Of a DNA stretch of 64,000 nucleotides, positions 39,137 to 48,133 are shown piece by piece. Where the stretch lies: positions 317,501-381,500 of the forward strand of contig NZ_CP104311.1 in NCBI RefSeq assembly GCF_036864975.1, read 5' to 3'. The position numbers and the translations under genes were made by a program. A model generated the notes under the pieces. The model did no database searches and was not told where the DNA came from. It worked only from the letters and a program-made list of their open reading frames with translations. How positions within the stretch are numbered: position 1 is the first letter of the stretch; the number at the start of each line of letters is the position of its first letter. The stretch is from Methylococcus capsulatus. GTDB taxonomy: Bacteria; Pseudomonadota; Gammaproteobacteria; Methylococcales; Methylococcaceae.

Positions 39137-40432
39137 ATGAAGTTTCTAGTCGCCATGATGAGGGCATTGGCCCTGTTGAGCCTGACTTGGCCCGTGCTGG
39201 CCGAGCCCGAAGGGCCGAACGCGGCGGACACCGCCTGGATACTCACTTCGACGGGCCTGGTGCTGTTCATGACGATGCCGGGTCTCGCCCTGCTCTATGC
39301 CGGCCTGGTGCGGACCAAGAACGTGTTGTCCGTCATGGTGCAGATTTTCACCGCGACTTCGCTGGTCTCTGTGCTCTGGGTGATCGCGGGCTACACCCTG
39401 GCACTGACCGACGGCGGCGAGCTGCAATCCTGGATCGGCGGCGGCAAACGCCTGTTCCTTCTGGGACTGAAAGCCGATTCACTGAACGGCAACCTGCCGG
39501 AGGTGGTGTACTGCATGTACCACCTGACCTTTGCGATCTTTGCCCCTGCCCTGATGATCGGCGCCATCGTGGAACGCATGAAGTTCTCGGTCACGCTCTG
39601 GTTCACCGGGATATGGACTCTGCTGGTTTATGTGCCGGTTTGCCATTGGGTGTGGGGCGAGGGTTGGCTGGCGCGGATCGGGGCCATCGATTTCGCAGGC
39701 GGCGTGGTCGTGCATACCACCGCCGGCGTGTCCGCCCTGGTCAGCGCCTGGATGCTGGGGCCGCGCCGGGGCTATCCGCGCACTCTCCTGCCGCCCCACA
39801 ACCTCACCCTGACCGCGATCGGCGCCGGAATCCTGGCCGTCGGCTGGCATGGTTTCAGCGCCGGCAGCGCTCTGATGGCGACCGGCGCCGCAGGCATGGC
39901 CATGCTGACCACCCACATCGGCGCCTCGGTTGGCGCGCTGGTGTGGATGGCGGCGGAATGGCGGAGTTTCGGCAAACCGACCCTGCTCGGCGCCCTGACC
40001 GGCATGATCGCCGGCCTGGGTGTGATCTCGCCGGCCGCCGGATTCGTCGGACCGCTGGGCGCTATCGCCATGGGCACGGCGGCCGGCGTGATCTGCTTCG
40101 GCGCCATTCACTGGATCAAGCGCTCGCTGCAAATCGACGACACCCTGGACGTCTTTCCGGTGCATGGCGTCGGCGGCATGATCGGCACCGTGCTGACCGC
40201 GCCCTTCGCCGCCGAGGCGCTGGGCGGCGCCGGCATCACCACGGGTCTGACGATCGGCCAACAGACCCTCATCCAAATCCTTGCAGTAGGCTCGGTCGCC
40301 GCCTGGAGCGGCCTGATCAGCTGGCTGTTGCTGAAGATTCTGGACCGCACCATCGGCCTCCGGGTGACCCCCGACCAGGAAACCGAAGGACTGGACGTCG
40401 CCCTGCACAATAGCAAGGCATATCACTTCTGA
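39137..40432 (+). CDS. amtB: Ammonium transporter Amt
   Basis: A 431-residue transporter with signal-like N-terminus (MKFLVAMMRALALLSLTWPVLA) and eleven membrane spans. Signatures: DFAGGVVVHTTAGVSALVSA with the first pore His, DVFPVHGVGGMIGT with the second, and GAIVERMKF. The C-terminal tail TPDQETEGLDVALHNSKAY is the part that contacts P-II protein GlnK. No glnK gene lies upstream or downstream, unlike the usual glnK-amtB pair. The ATG follows AGGGGGAGA. Candidate NtrC sites and a sigma-54 promoter lie in the preceding 130 bases. Confidence 0.94.
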   Translation: MKFLVAMMRALALLSLTWPVLAEPEGPNAADTAWILTSTGLVLFMTMPGLALLYAGLVRTKNVLSVMVQIFTATSLVSVLWVIAGYTLALTDGGELQSWIGGGKRLFLLGLKADSLNGNLPEVVYCMYHLTFAIFAPALMIGAIVERMKFSVTLWFTGIWTLLVYVPVCHWVWGEGWLARIGAIDFAGGVVVHTTAGVSALVSAWMLGPRRGYPRTLLPPHNLTLTAIGAGILAVGWHGFSAGSALMATGAAGMAMLTTHIGASVGALVWMAAEWRSFGKPTLLGALTGMIAGLGVISPAAGFVGPLGAIAMGTAAGVICFGAIHWIKRSLQIDDTLDVFPVHGVGGMIGTVLTAPFAAEALGGAGITTGLTIGQQTLIQILAVGSVAAWSGLISWLLLKILDRTIGLRVTPDQETEGLDVALHNSKAYHF

Positions 40433-40451
40433 CGGCCCGACCGGAACGCCT

Positions 40452-40775
40452 ATGAGCAGGTTTCTGATCGCCCTCTGCGGGCTGGCGCTGACAGCCGCCC
40501 CTGCCGCCATCGCGGACGAGGCCGCGGACATTGCCAAGGTCGAAGCTTCTGCCTGCGCCGGCACCACCGTCGGCCAGCGCCTCCAGGAGGAAATCCAGAG
40601 CCACAGCCGGCGCGACCTGGGCTGGCGAGTGTTCGTCGAGGACGACCATCGTGACCTGGAGCGCAGCCTGCGGATCTCCAAGGCGATGGAGGCCCGTTAC
40701 CGGTGGCGGATCGACGCGGCGGGGAAAATCGAGCCGGTCTCCGACGCCGCCCGGCAGCTCTGCGCTCCGCGCTGA
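40452..40775 (+). CDS. Small exported protein of unknown function
   Basis: A 107-residue protein with a signal peptide (MSRFLIALCGLALTAAPAAIA, cleaved at about residue 21). The mature part is charged and helical with two cysteines (EASACAGTT and RQLCAPR) that could form a disulfide. No family is recognised. It starts 19 bases after amt on the same strand and may be cotranscribed with it, but a link to ammonium uptake is only positional. Confidence 0.7.
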   Translation: MSRFLIALCGLALTAAPAAIADEAADIAKVEASACAGTTVGQRLQEEIQSHSRRDLGWRVFVEDDHRDLERSLRISKAMEARYRWRIDAAGKIEPVSDAARQLCAPR

Positions 40776-40795
40776 GCCCGGTACAGCGGAGCCGC

Positions 40796-41110
40796 TCAGC
40801 TAGCGCCCGAGGCGGCTGCAGGATGTAGCCGGGTCCAACCCCGCGGCACGGGGTTGCGTTGGAAGAATCCGGCGTCCGCCGGTAAAACACGGCGTGGCGC
40901 TTCACTGAATATGCCAACGACATCGCACAAAGGAATGACCCGGTCCTCTTCGCCCACCCGTCCGCGCACCACCACGACCGCCGCTGCTGCACCGCCCCTG
41001 GCGATGATGTCATGCGGGCGGAATCCCCGGACCATGCTGCCGTCCTTCAGCATCACTTGGGTCGAAAGCCCTTGGTGGATCAGCCGGATCAACGTGTCTA
41101 TATGGTTCAT
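40796..41110 (-). CDS. Conserved-looking small protein of unknown function
   Basis: A 104-residue frame: MNHIDTLIRLIHQGLSTQVM with a charged strand LKDGSMVRGFRPHDIIARGG, then VVVVRGRVGEEDRVIPLCDVVGIF. The beta-rich core with basic residues hints at a small Sm/KOW-like fold, but I do not recognise a family. It is convergent with the exported protein gene, the two stops lying 20 bases apart within a GCTGAGC/GCTCAGC inverted repeat (40771-40800). Confidence 0.6.
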   Translation of the reverse strand: MNHIDTLIRLIHQGLSTQVMLKDGSMVRGFRPHDIIARGGAAAAVVVVRGRVGEEDRVIPLCDVVGIFSEAPRRVLPADAGFFQRNPVPRGWTRLHPAAASGAS

Positions 41111-41524
41111 GCCCTGAATTTCGTCCTTAGTACCCGAAACCGCCGATTATCTCCCGTCCTCTCCCTCTGAGGAGGTCCGCCGGCATCGATATTACCCTGC
41201 TGCCGGTCAGCTCACTGTTTCCGGGATAGCTCATCGCAACCGGCCGTTGCGGCCGTAAAAGCAATTGCCTCGTATTGCCCAGCGCCATAGTATGGTAACC
41301 AAGCGTAAACAAGGTGATGCCACTACCTTTCCGTCATTTGCGGACGGGACCCCGGACTTCAGCGTCCAGAGCCGGCCCCGGACTCGATCCGGATGATGAC
41401 GAGGCGGTCAGTCCCTGCGAGTAGTGGATGCCGCGGTCCCATCCGGCATGACGATCTGACATTCTTTTTTTTACGCTTAGTAATTCCACTTCCCACCAGG
41501 GTCGACACAACGGTGAAAGAAATC
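41111..41524. other. Intergenic region without a recognised gene
   Basis: This 414-base gap lies between two divergently read genes. A 61-codon frame on the minus strand lacks a ribosome site or family sequence. A short T-rich stretch (ATTCTTTTTTTTACG near 41461) precedes the methyltransferase gene and may be part of its promoter or a terminator tail. Confidence 0.45.
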
Positions 41525-42139
41525 ATGGAAACGCCGGACCGGATTGCCGCCGAAACCCTAAGAGATTACGAACGCAACGCCGAGGCGTTTTTCGAAGGCA
41601 CGCGCGATCACGACGTCAGCCAGAATATCGCCGCCCTGCTCTCCCATATCCGGACCGAACCGCCATTCACCTTACTGGATTTCGGCTGCGGACCGGGGCG
41701 CGACCTGAAGACCTTTGCCGAACTGGGATATCGGGCCATCGGCCTGGACGGCGCCTTCCGTTTCGTCGAGATGGCGAGGGATTACAGCGGCTGTGAAGTC
41801 TGGCACCAGGATTTCCTCAAACTCGACCTGCCGGACGGGCATTTCGACGGCATTTTCGCCAACGCGTCCCTGTTCCACGTGCCGAGCCGCGAGCTGCCGA
41901 GAGTTCTCCGCGAGCTGCACTCCGCGCTCAAACCCGAGGGCGTGCTGTTCGCCTCGAACCCCAGGGGCCGGAATGAGGAAGGCTGGAACCGCGGACGTTA
42001 TGGCGTTTATTACGATCTCGAGACCTGGCGCGGCTTCCTCACCTCGGCCGGTTTCCTGGAGCTGGAACACTATTACCGCCCCGCCGGCCTGCCGCGCGAC
42101 CAGCAGCCCTGGCTGGCCAGCGTGTGGCGCCGCAGCTGA
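41525..42139 (+). CDS. SAM-dependent class I methyltransferase
   Basis: A 204-residue methyltransferase of the type 11 (UbiE-like) class. Motif I LLDFGCGPGRDLKTF binds SAM; the acidic end of strand two is GLDGAFRFVEMAR, and post-I DLPDGHFDGIFANASLFHVP is typical. The substrate is unknown. ATG 41525 is chosen; a GTG at 41513 in the same frame is possible. The aldo/keto reductase gene starts ten bases after the stop. Confidence 0.87.
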   Translation: METPDRIAAETLRDYERNAEAFFEGTRDHDVSQNIAALLSHIRTEPPFTLLDFGCGPGRDLKTFAELGYRAIGLDGAFRFVEMARDYSGCEVWHQDFLKLDLPDGHFDGIFANASLFHVPSRELPRVLRELHSALKPEGVLFASNPRGRNEEGWNRGRYGVYYDLETWRGFLTSAGFLELEHYYRPAGLPRDQQPWLASVWRRS

Positions 42140-42149
42140 GGTTGATCCC

Positions 42150-43001
42150 ATGAAAGAAGAAGGTTTCCTGGTTTCCGCCTACGGCGTCCGGATACCCGGC
42201 ATCATCTACGGCACGGCCTGGAAAAAGGACCGCACCGCTGCCCTGGTGGAACAGGCCGTCTCGCTCGGATTCCGCGGCATCGACACCGCCTGCCAACCCA
42301 AGCACTACGACGAGCCGGGTGTCGGCACCGGCCTCGCGGCGTGCATGAATGCCGGGCTGGAACGGGCCGACCTCTACCTCCAGAGCAAGTTCACCCCCGT
42401 CGACGGCCAGGACCCGGAGCGGATGCCTTATGACCCGAAGGCGACCCTGGCCGAGCAAGTCGCCCGGTCCTTCGAAACCTCGCTGAAGAATCTCCGCACA
42501 CCTTATCTGGACTGCCTGATCCTGCATTCGCCGTTGTCGGGTGAGCGGGACACGCTGGAAGCATGGCGGGCGATGGAGACGGTCTTCGACGGCGGGGGCG
42601 CCAGGCAGCTGGGGATCAGCAACTGCTACCGGCCCGAACTGCTGGAACGCCTGTACCGCCTGAGCCGGGTCAAACCGGCCGTGGTGCAGAACCGCTTCTA
42701 TGCGGAGACCCGGTACGACCGCGAGGTCCGGGAACTCTGCCGGCACAACCGGATCGTCTATCAGAGCTTCTGGACCCTGACCGCCAATCCGTCGATCCTG
42801 GCCCATCCCACGCTGCGGGCTCTGGCGTCGACTCACGGCCGCACACCCGCGCAGATCTTATTCCGCTATCTCACCCAGATCGGTGTCGTCCCTTTGACCG
42901 GAACGACATCGGAAACACACATGCGGGAAGACCTGGCGATCTTCGATTTCAAGCTGACGCAGGATCAGTGCGCCGCGGTCTCCAGCCTGCTGAAGACCTG
43001 A
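42150..43001 (+). CDS. Aldo/keto reductase
   Basis: A 283-residue NADPH-dependent reductase with TIM-barrel fold. The catalytic tetrad is visible: Asp in GFRGIDTACQ, Tyr in PKHYDEPGVG, Lys in YLQSKFTP and His in CLILHSP. Cofactor-binding C-terminal phrase PLTGTTSETHMREDL is present. It follows a methyltransferase gene by ten bases, suggesting an operon of unknown pathway. Confidence 0.9.
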   Translation: MKEEGFLVSAYGVRIPGIIYGTAWKKDRTAALVEQAVSLGFRGIDTACQPKHYDEPGVGTGLAACMNAGLERADLYLQSKFTPVDGQDPERMPYDPKATLAEQVARSFETSLKNLRTPYLDCLILHSPLSGERDTLEAWRAMETVFDGGGARQLGISNCYRPELLERLYRLSRVKPAVVQNRFYAETRYDREVRELCRHNRIVYQSFWTLTANPSILAHPTLRALASTHGRTPAQILFRYLTQIGVVPLTGTTSETHMREDLAIFDFKLTQDQCAAVSSLLKT

Positions 43002-43086
43002 TGTCCCCAGGGGCAGCTATTTCAGGCACTCGATGAAGATCACCGGCGGATGGCCGAGGAAATCCGCCCGGAAATCCCGGCACGGC

Positions 43087-44514
43087 TCATTCGCCCCCGG
43101 CCAGCGGCCGAACGCCTCTGTCGCCCAAGGCGGCCCGGACTCTGCGTGCCGCCGCCTCCGCGGCCTGCACGGCGTTCTTTTCCTGACCCTCGACGAGCTT
43201 ACCTTCCGATTTCAGGGCACGCCCGTCAACGAAGACGTACTCCACGTTCGCCGGCTGCCCGTTGAGGACGATCTGGCTGGGCCAATCCCAGCGCGGGGCG
43301 AAATTTGCGCCTCCCGGGTCGAGGATGATGAGGTCCGCCCGCTTGCCCGGCGTCAGCGAGCCGGTAATCTTGTCGAGCCCAAGCGCTTCCGCGCCTCCCA
43401 GCGTCGCCATGCGCAAGACGTCCGCAATGCCTGGATAGCCCGAGGCGCTCTGGAGGCGGGCGCGCTGCAGCCCGACGGCGGCCTTCATGACGGCGAACAT
43501 GTCCGGACCATCCCCGGTTCCGCCGTCCAGGCCCAGGCCGATCCTGAGCCCCACCCCATGCATTTCGGGCAGGCGCATGATGCCGGAGGCGAGCCGCATG
43601 TTACTCAGAGGATTGTGCGCGACCGCGACCCGGTGCCGCGCCAGCAGTTCCACCTCCCGATCCGTCAGGTGAATCGCGTGGTCGGCCAGCATCTGCCCGT
43701 CCAGGGCGCCGGACAGCTCCAGCGCCTGAATCTGCCTCTGCTGCGGGTCCTTCGGGCTTTCGCCGAGATGCACGTTGAGCGGCACATGGAGCTCCTCCGC
43801 ACAACGCACCGCCTCCTTCAATTGACCCAGATTCGCCAGGGTAGGATGCGTTGCGACCTGAAAACCTGCCGCCGGCCGGTGGCCGAGCAGGCCCTTCCGG
43901 ATGCGCTCCGCCTCGCCGCACCCCTCGCCCCATGGAGGGGCGAGCCAGTAAGCGAAGACGAACCGCAGACCGGAATCGCGCAACGCGCCAAGGTTGCCCT
44001 TGACGAAATCCGGATTAAAGGCATGGGACCAGTCCAGAACCGTCGTGACCCCCGTGCCGATGAGCCCCAGGGTGGCGAGCCGTACCGCCGCGTAGGCGTC
44101 CGCTTCCGAAAGCCGTATCCGGCCCATGGGATACACGCAAGTCTCCAGCCAGCCATAGAGATCGCGATCGCTGGCACAGCCGCGGATGAGGGACTGCCAG
44201 AGGTGATCGTGGGTATCGACGAAACCCGGCATGACGATCTTACCGGCCGCCTCCAGCGTGGCCAGCCCCCCGCCTTCCAGCCCACGCCCCACCGCGGCGA
44301 TCCTGCCACCTTCCAGCAGCACGTCCCCGCCCTCGACGATCCCGAGAGGCCCCTCGCCCAGGGCCGGATCCACGGTGATCAGGAGGGAAGCATTCCGGAT
44401 GAGGAGATGGGACGCATCAAGCTCCGCCTCGGTCACGGTCGGGGGCGGCCCAAAAGCGCACCCGAACAGGGCCGTGATCAGACAGAGCAAGATCGACGGC
44501 AACGGACTGTTCAT
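43087..44514 (-). CDS. Lipoprotein amidohydrolase of the cytosine/guanine deaminase type
   Basis: A 475-residue amidohydrolase-superfamily protein. Metal ligands: HxH in PGFVDTHDH, His in VHLGESP, His in ADHAIHL and Asp in GLGLDGGTGDGPD; the pattern fits the TrzN/SAH-deaminase group of hydrolytic deaminases or dechlorinases. The start MNSPLPSILLCLITALFGCA carries a lipobox LFGC, so it appears exported and lipid-anchored, unusual for this cytosolic family. The further upstream frame to 44769 crosses a strong hairpin and is unlikely. Substrate unknown. Confidence 0.87.
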   Translation of the reverse strand: MNSPLPSILLCLITALFGCAFGPPPTVTEAELDASHLLIRNASLLITVDPALGEGPLGIVEGGDVLLEGGRIAAVGRGLEGGGLATLEAAGKIVMPGFVDTHDHLWQSLIRGCASDRDLYGWLETCVYPMGRIRLSEADAYAAVRLATLGLIGTGVTTVLDWSHAFNPDFVKGNLGALRDSGLRFVFAYWLAPPWGEGCGEAERIRKGLLGHRPAAGFQVATHPTLANLGQLKEAVRCAEELHVPLNVHLGESPKDPQQRQIQALELSGALDGQMLADHAIHLTDREVELLARHRVAVAHNPLSNMRLASGIMRLPEMHGVGLRIGLGLDGGTGDGPDMFAVMKAAVGLQRARLQSASGYPGIADVLRMATLGGAEALGLDKITGSLTPGKRADLIILDPGGANFAPRWDWPSQIVLNGQPANVEYVFVDGRALKSEGKLVEGQEKNAVQAAEAAARRVRAALGDRGVRPLAGGE

Positions 44515-44644
44515 GAGCCGTCTCCCACACTGTCGATGAAATGCGGCGGTCATTCCAACGGGCTCAGCCGAAAGTGAGATTCCTGTGCCGTCGAAGACCC
44601 GCATATTCCCGGCCCCAGGCGCTGGCTGACCGTGTGACGGCAAC

Positions 44645-44679
44645 CCCCAGGCGGGATATCCGGAATATCCCGCCTGGGG
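44645..44679. repeat. Perfect 15-bp hairpin between two minus-strand genes
   Basis: CCCCAGGCGGGATAT at 44645-44659 and ATATCCCGCCTGGGG at 44665-44679 are exact inverted copies around CCGGA. It lies between the secreted protein gene (upstream in transcription) and the amidohydrolase gene. There is no U tract on either strand, so it may be a structured mRNA element, a transcription barrier or a dispersed palindrome. Confidence 0.7.
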
Positions 44680-44794
44680 CCCGGATCGGCTAACTCCGGA
44701 TTTGAGACAGGGCACCACGCCAACGTGGCAGTGATCAGATAACCGGTGGATGGCGCTTCCATACGCCATCGGCCGGCCAGATACATCGACAGAA

Positions 44795-45604
44795 TCAATA
44801 AGTTTCCTTCACTATGATGCGACCGCCCCAGCCGCCGGCATCCAGCGTTACGCCATTTGACATACCGGCCGGGGCGCTCCTCGCCCATACGCTGACGGTA
44901 TGACTTCCCGCGGGAAGCCCTTCGAAGACCGCAAAAATAGAAAGAAACTCTCTCGTGTTTGTGGTCGTGATGGCACCCAGGTTTCCTTGTGTTGGCGGGT
45001 TGTCGTCTATTCTCACCTGAAATTGGACCCCATTGGTACCGCTAAAGTTACCCCCAAAAACGAGCGCATTCAGAGTGACTTCGATACGGCTGCCCACGTC
45101 CGCTTTGTTGAATGTCAAAAAGTCGTCGATCTTCTGGAACGTAGATGTCGCATCGAGGGAGCGGGTATTGAGCGCGCCGGAAGTAAAATATCGAGAACGG
45201 TATGGCCCGGTTCCGATCTGAACCTGGCATGCCCCACCCACGGGAACTATGCCGGGGCCAGTGACTACGAGAAAGAGAGGTCCTGGAGGCGTCGTGAACG
45301 GAAGGGTGGTATGCAGGAGAATCGTCTTCGCTGGTGCTGTCCCTCCTTTCACCTTTTGGGTGGTCGGCTTTTCATAAGAAATAGAGGAATCTCCCGCCAA
45401 CAGGCTGTGAGTAAATACCTGATGGGTGCACGCCTGGTCATCATATAGGTTAAATGTCAGGCTATCGGTCGATTTCGTGGTGGCTTTGAATGCAGGACGA
45501 TCGAGCAGATAGTCAGCGGCAACATCGGCATTGGCCGCAGATACAAACGAAAGGAACAATGCCATTGCTGCGAGCAATTCAAGAAGGGGCCTTGTAAGTT
45601 TCAT
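44795..45604 (-). CDS. Secreted protein of unknown function
   Basis: A 269-residue protein with a signal peptide (MKLTRPLLELLAAMALFLSFVSAANA). The mature part is beta-rich with many Thr, Ser and Gly; phrases include FNLYDDQACTHQVFTHSLL and VFEGLPAGSHTVSVWARSA, reminiscent of Ig-like or phage-tail-collagen-associated surface domains, but I recognise no family. No C-terminal sorting signal is visible. Codon use is A/T-richer than in neighbouring genes, which suggests transfer. Confidence 0.75.
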   Translation of the reverse strand: MKLTRPLLELLAAMALFLSFVSAANADVAADYLLDRPAFKATTKSTDSLTFNLYDDQACTHQVFTHSLLAGDSSISYEKPTTQKVKGGTAPAKTILLHTTLPFTTPPGPLFLVVTGPGIVPVGGACQVQIGTGPYRSRYFTSGALNTRSLDATSTFQKIDDFLTFNKADVGSRIEVTLNALVFGGNFSGTNGVQFQVRIDDNPPTQGNLGAITTTNTREFLSIFAVFEGLPAGSHTVSVWARSAPAGMSNGVTLDAGGWGGRIIVKETY

Positions 45605-46201
45605 TTCGCTCTCCTAATGGTCGTTTTCTATTTTGGCCAGCATTATTAAAAAGCGGGGGGGCTGGAAATCGTTATGAAATAACCTTGACTGACGCTCCGA
45701 CGCATTGGCCCTTAATTGTGGTCGCAATGCAAGCGGCGTCCCATGAATGCGATGCAATCGACCTCAAGCAGTTTGAGCTTACCTTCGACGCCACATTCAG
45801 AACGTTAGGCCCGGTTACGAAATAAAGCAAGGGAAGAAATATAGGTTGGCACTCGGCGAACTTCCGGACCACGGGTCTCGACAGCTGAGGATCAGGGGGA
45901 GGCTTCACGGCGGGATTATGCGGTACGCCACGGGTTGAGTCCCTCAATGTAGTGTAAATTGCTTGGCAGCGTGGTCGGTCAGGTTGTTCGGGCAGCGATA
46001 AACACCAGCCGTCGAAATGGGGGGGGGAACCGGATACCCTCCCCTGAATGACCTCCGGCATAGCAACAGCCGGAAACGCGAGCACACCGCGTGCCCTTCG
46101 CCGTAGCGTGAAATAGTCCACACCATGCATGTGCCTCTGCCTGACAATCAAAGTAGACTTTCAGACCGGTCTTTCCCTCCGTCACCCTGACCAAAATCGC
46201 C
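45605..46201. other. Intergenic region without a recognised gene
   Basis: About 600 bases with overlapping frames on the minus strand that have no ribosome site or family sequence. It contains two long G homopolymers (near 45653 and 46020). It may hold the promoters of the divergent genes or the remains of a decayed gene; nothing firm can be said. Confidence 0.45.
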
Positions 46202-46453
46202 ATGAGCGAATACCGATACTACGAATTCGCAGCTGTCGACCGGCCGCTGACGCCCGAACACCAGGGCGATCTCGACGGACGGATCGAAACGATCGATGGC
46301 AGACCTCGCTTCGATTTTTCCTGGTCGGGTTTCGACGAGAACGATCCAGTGAGCGGACGCGGATGGCTTCGTGCCAGCGGCGAGCAGGCCGAGGGACGCA
46401 TCTTCATACATCTGGGCGACGACTCGGAACTGAAAGCCGAGCGCCGGACGTGA
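46202..46453 (+). CDS. Small protein of unknown function, possibly a rearranged remnant
   Basis: An 83-residue frame ending four bases before pxpB. The start MSEYRYYEFAAVDRPLTPEH resembles the N-terminus of a large family of uncharacterised proteins, whereas the rest, FDFSWSGFDENDPVSGRGWL and GRIFIHLGDDSEL, resembles a different small-protein family in which this forms the C-terminal core. It may be a true small protein or an in-frame fusion left by a deletion. Both resemblances are from memory. Confidence 0.55.
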   Translation: MSEYRYYEFAAVDRPLTPEHQGDLDGRIETIDGRPRFDFSWSGFDENDPVSGRGWLRASGEQAEGRIFIHLGDDSELKAERRT

Positions 46454-46457
46454 GCCC

Positions 46458-47147
46458 ATGAGCGTCAGCCAGCGCCGCATCGTGCCGCTGGGCGACAGCG
46501 CCCTGCTGATCGTTTTCGGCGACCGGATCGATCCGGCGCTGAACCGGCGCGCCGTCGCCCTGTCGAAGGCGCTGGCCGGCCTGCCCGGCATCACTGACCG
46601 GGTCCCGGCTTATGCCAGCCTGACCTTGCATTACGATCCCGGCGTCTGGAGCCATGACGGACTGGTCGAAGCCGTGACGCCGTACCTCGCGGACGAAGGC
46701 GGCGCCGTCCTCGAGGACCGGCATATCCTGCTCCCGGTCTGTTACGGCGGTGAGCACGGGCCGGATCTGGACGAACTGGCCCGCCATTGCGGACTCACCC
46801 CGGAGGAGGTGATCGCCCGTCACAGCGGCGGTGAATACCTCGTGTATTTTCTCGGCTTCACGCCCGGATTCGCCTATCTGGGCGGCCTTCATCCTGCCTT
46901 GGCGATGCCGCGCCATGGTACGCCACGTGCCAGCGTACCAGCAGGATCGGTCGGGATCGCAGGCGAACAGACCGGTATCTATCCGCAGGCCAGTCCCGGC
47001 GGCTGGCGGCTCATCGGCCGCACTCCCCTGCGCCTGTTCGATCCGCTGCGCGAGCCGCCTTGCCTTTTGGCACCGGGCGATCGGCTGCGCTTCGTGCCGA
47101 TCGGTCCGGACGAATACGAGTCGCACCTGAAGGGGGAAGTCCGGTGA
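46458..47147 (+). CDS. pxpB: 5-oxoprolinase subunit PxpB
   Basis: KipI-family subunit (229 residues) of the ATP-dependent prokaryotic 5-oxoprolinase, which opens 5-oxoproline to glutamate. Family segments: IVPLGDSALLIVFGDRIDP, GGEYLVYFLGFTPGFAYLGG and VPAGSVGIAGEQTGIYPQASPGG. It overlaps pxpC by four bases (GTGA). The pxpB-pxpC-pxpA order is the standard operon. Confidence 0.93.
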   Translation: MSVSQRRIVPLGDSALLIVFGDRIDPALNRRAVALSKALAGLPGITDRVPAYASLTLHYDPGVWSHDGLVEAVTPYLADEGGAVLEDRHILLPVCYGGEHGPDLDELARHCGLTPEEVIARHSGGEYLVYFLGFTPGFAYLGGLHPALAMPRHGTPRASVPAGSVGIAGEQTGIYPQASPGGWRLIGRTPLRLFDPLREPPCLLAPGDRLRFVPIGPDEYESHLKGEVR

Positions 47148-48133
47148 TCCGGGTGGAATATCCCGGCCTCCTGAGCACACTGCAGGACCTGGGCCGCCCT
47201 GGCTGCCAGCATCTGGGCGTGACACCGGGCGGCGCCATGGACCGCCACTCCGCCGCCATCGCCAATGCGCTGGTGGGTAATCCGGCGACTGCCGCGGTGT
47301 TGGAAATGACGCTCCAGGGCCCCAGGCTGCACTTCGAACGCGGCGCATGGGTAGCCCTCACCGGCGCCGATCTCTCTGCGGAAGTGGATGGCAGGCCGCT
47401 CCCCGGCTGGCGGCCGGTGTGGCTGCCCGCCGGCTCGCGGCTCGGCTTCGGCCGGCCGCGCCTGGGCTGCCGCGCCTATCTGGCGGTCGCCGGCGGTTTC
47501 GAAGCGGAGATCGTGCTGGGCAGCCGCGGCACCGACCTTCGGGCGGGCTTCGGCGGACTCAAGGGACGGCCGCTGGGCAAGGGCGATGTGATCGAGACGG
47601 GAGAAAGCAGGCTAGCCCTGCCGGATGAGCCGTCCCGCCCTTACGTACCGGCCTGGTGTGCGGCATGGCACAAGGCGCTGCCGCTGGAATGTCCGGCGCG
47701 GCTGCGCCTGATTCCGGGTCCGGACTGGCAAGCGCTGCCTGATGTAGACCGGCGCACCCTCGAGGCGGACGTCTTCCGGGTCGGACAGTCCTCCGACCGG
47801 ATGGGCCTGCGCCTGGAAGGACCGCTGTTGCACCCGGCCGCCGCCGAACGGCTCTCCACCGGCGTCACCTTCGGCACGCTGCAGCTGCCGCCAGGCGGCC
47901 AGCCCATCCTGCTGGGCGTGGACCGCCAGACCACCGGCGGTTATCCAGTGCTGGGCACAGTGGCGAGCGTCGACCATCCGCGGCTCGCGCAGCTGAGGCC
48001 GGGAGAGACGGTCCGCTTCGAACCCATCCCGGTGGAACGAGCGCAGACGCTGTACCGCATCCGCGCCCTGCAGCTCCGCCGGCTGCGTACCAGCCTGGGC
48101 CTGCGCTGGCCATTGAACAGCCCATCCTCATGA
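47144..48133 (+). CDS. pxpC: 5-oxoprolinase subunit PxpC
   Basis: KipA/biotin-dependent-carboxyltransferase-like subunit (329 residues) that works with PxpB and PxpA. Features: PGLLSTLQDLGRPGCQHLGV, GGAMDRHSAAIANALVGNP and RVGQSSDRMGLRLEGP near residue 230. The start is GTG 47144, overlapping the pxpB stop; the longer frame from 47060 runs in the wrong context inside pxpB. The stop overlaps the pxpA ATG at 48130. Confidence 0.93.
   Translation: MIRVEYPGLLSTLQDLGRPGCQHLGVTPGGAMDRHSAAIANALVGNPATAAVLEMTLQGPRLHFERGAWVALTGADLSAEVDGRPLPGWRPVWLPAGSRLGFGRPRLGCRAYLAVAGGFEAEIVLGSRGTDLRAGFGGLKGRPLGKGDVIETGESRLALPDEPSRPYVPAWCAAWHKALPLECPARLRLIPGPDWQALPDVDRRTLEADVFRVGQSSDRMGLRLEGPLLHPAAAERLSTGVTFGTLQLPPGGQPILLGVDRQTTGGYPVLGTVASVDHPRLAQLRPGETVRFEPIPVERAQTLYRIRALQLRRLRTSLGLRWPLNSPSS

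Noticed and set aside
43033-44577. 514-codon plus-strand frame
   Set aside because: Antisense to the amidohydrolase with its metal-binding motifs; no protein family seen.
45672-46151. 159-codon minus-strand frame
   Set aside because: No ribosome site, no family, composition unlike a coding gene; left as intergenic.
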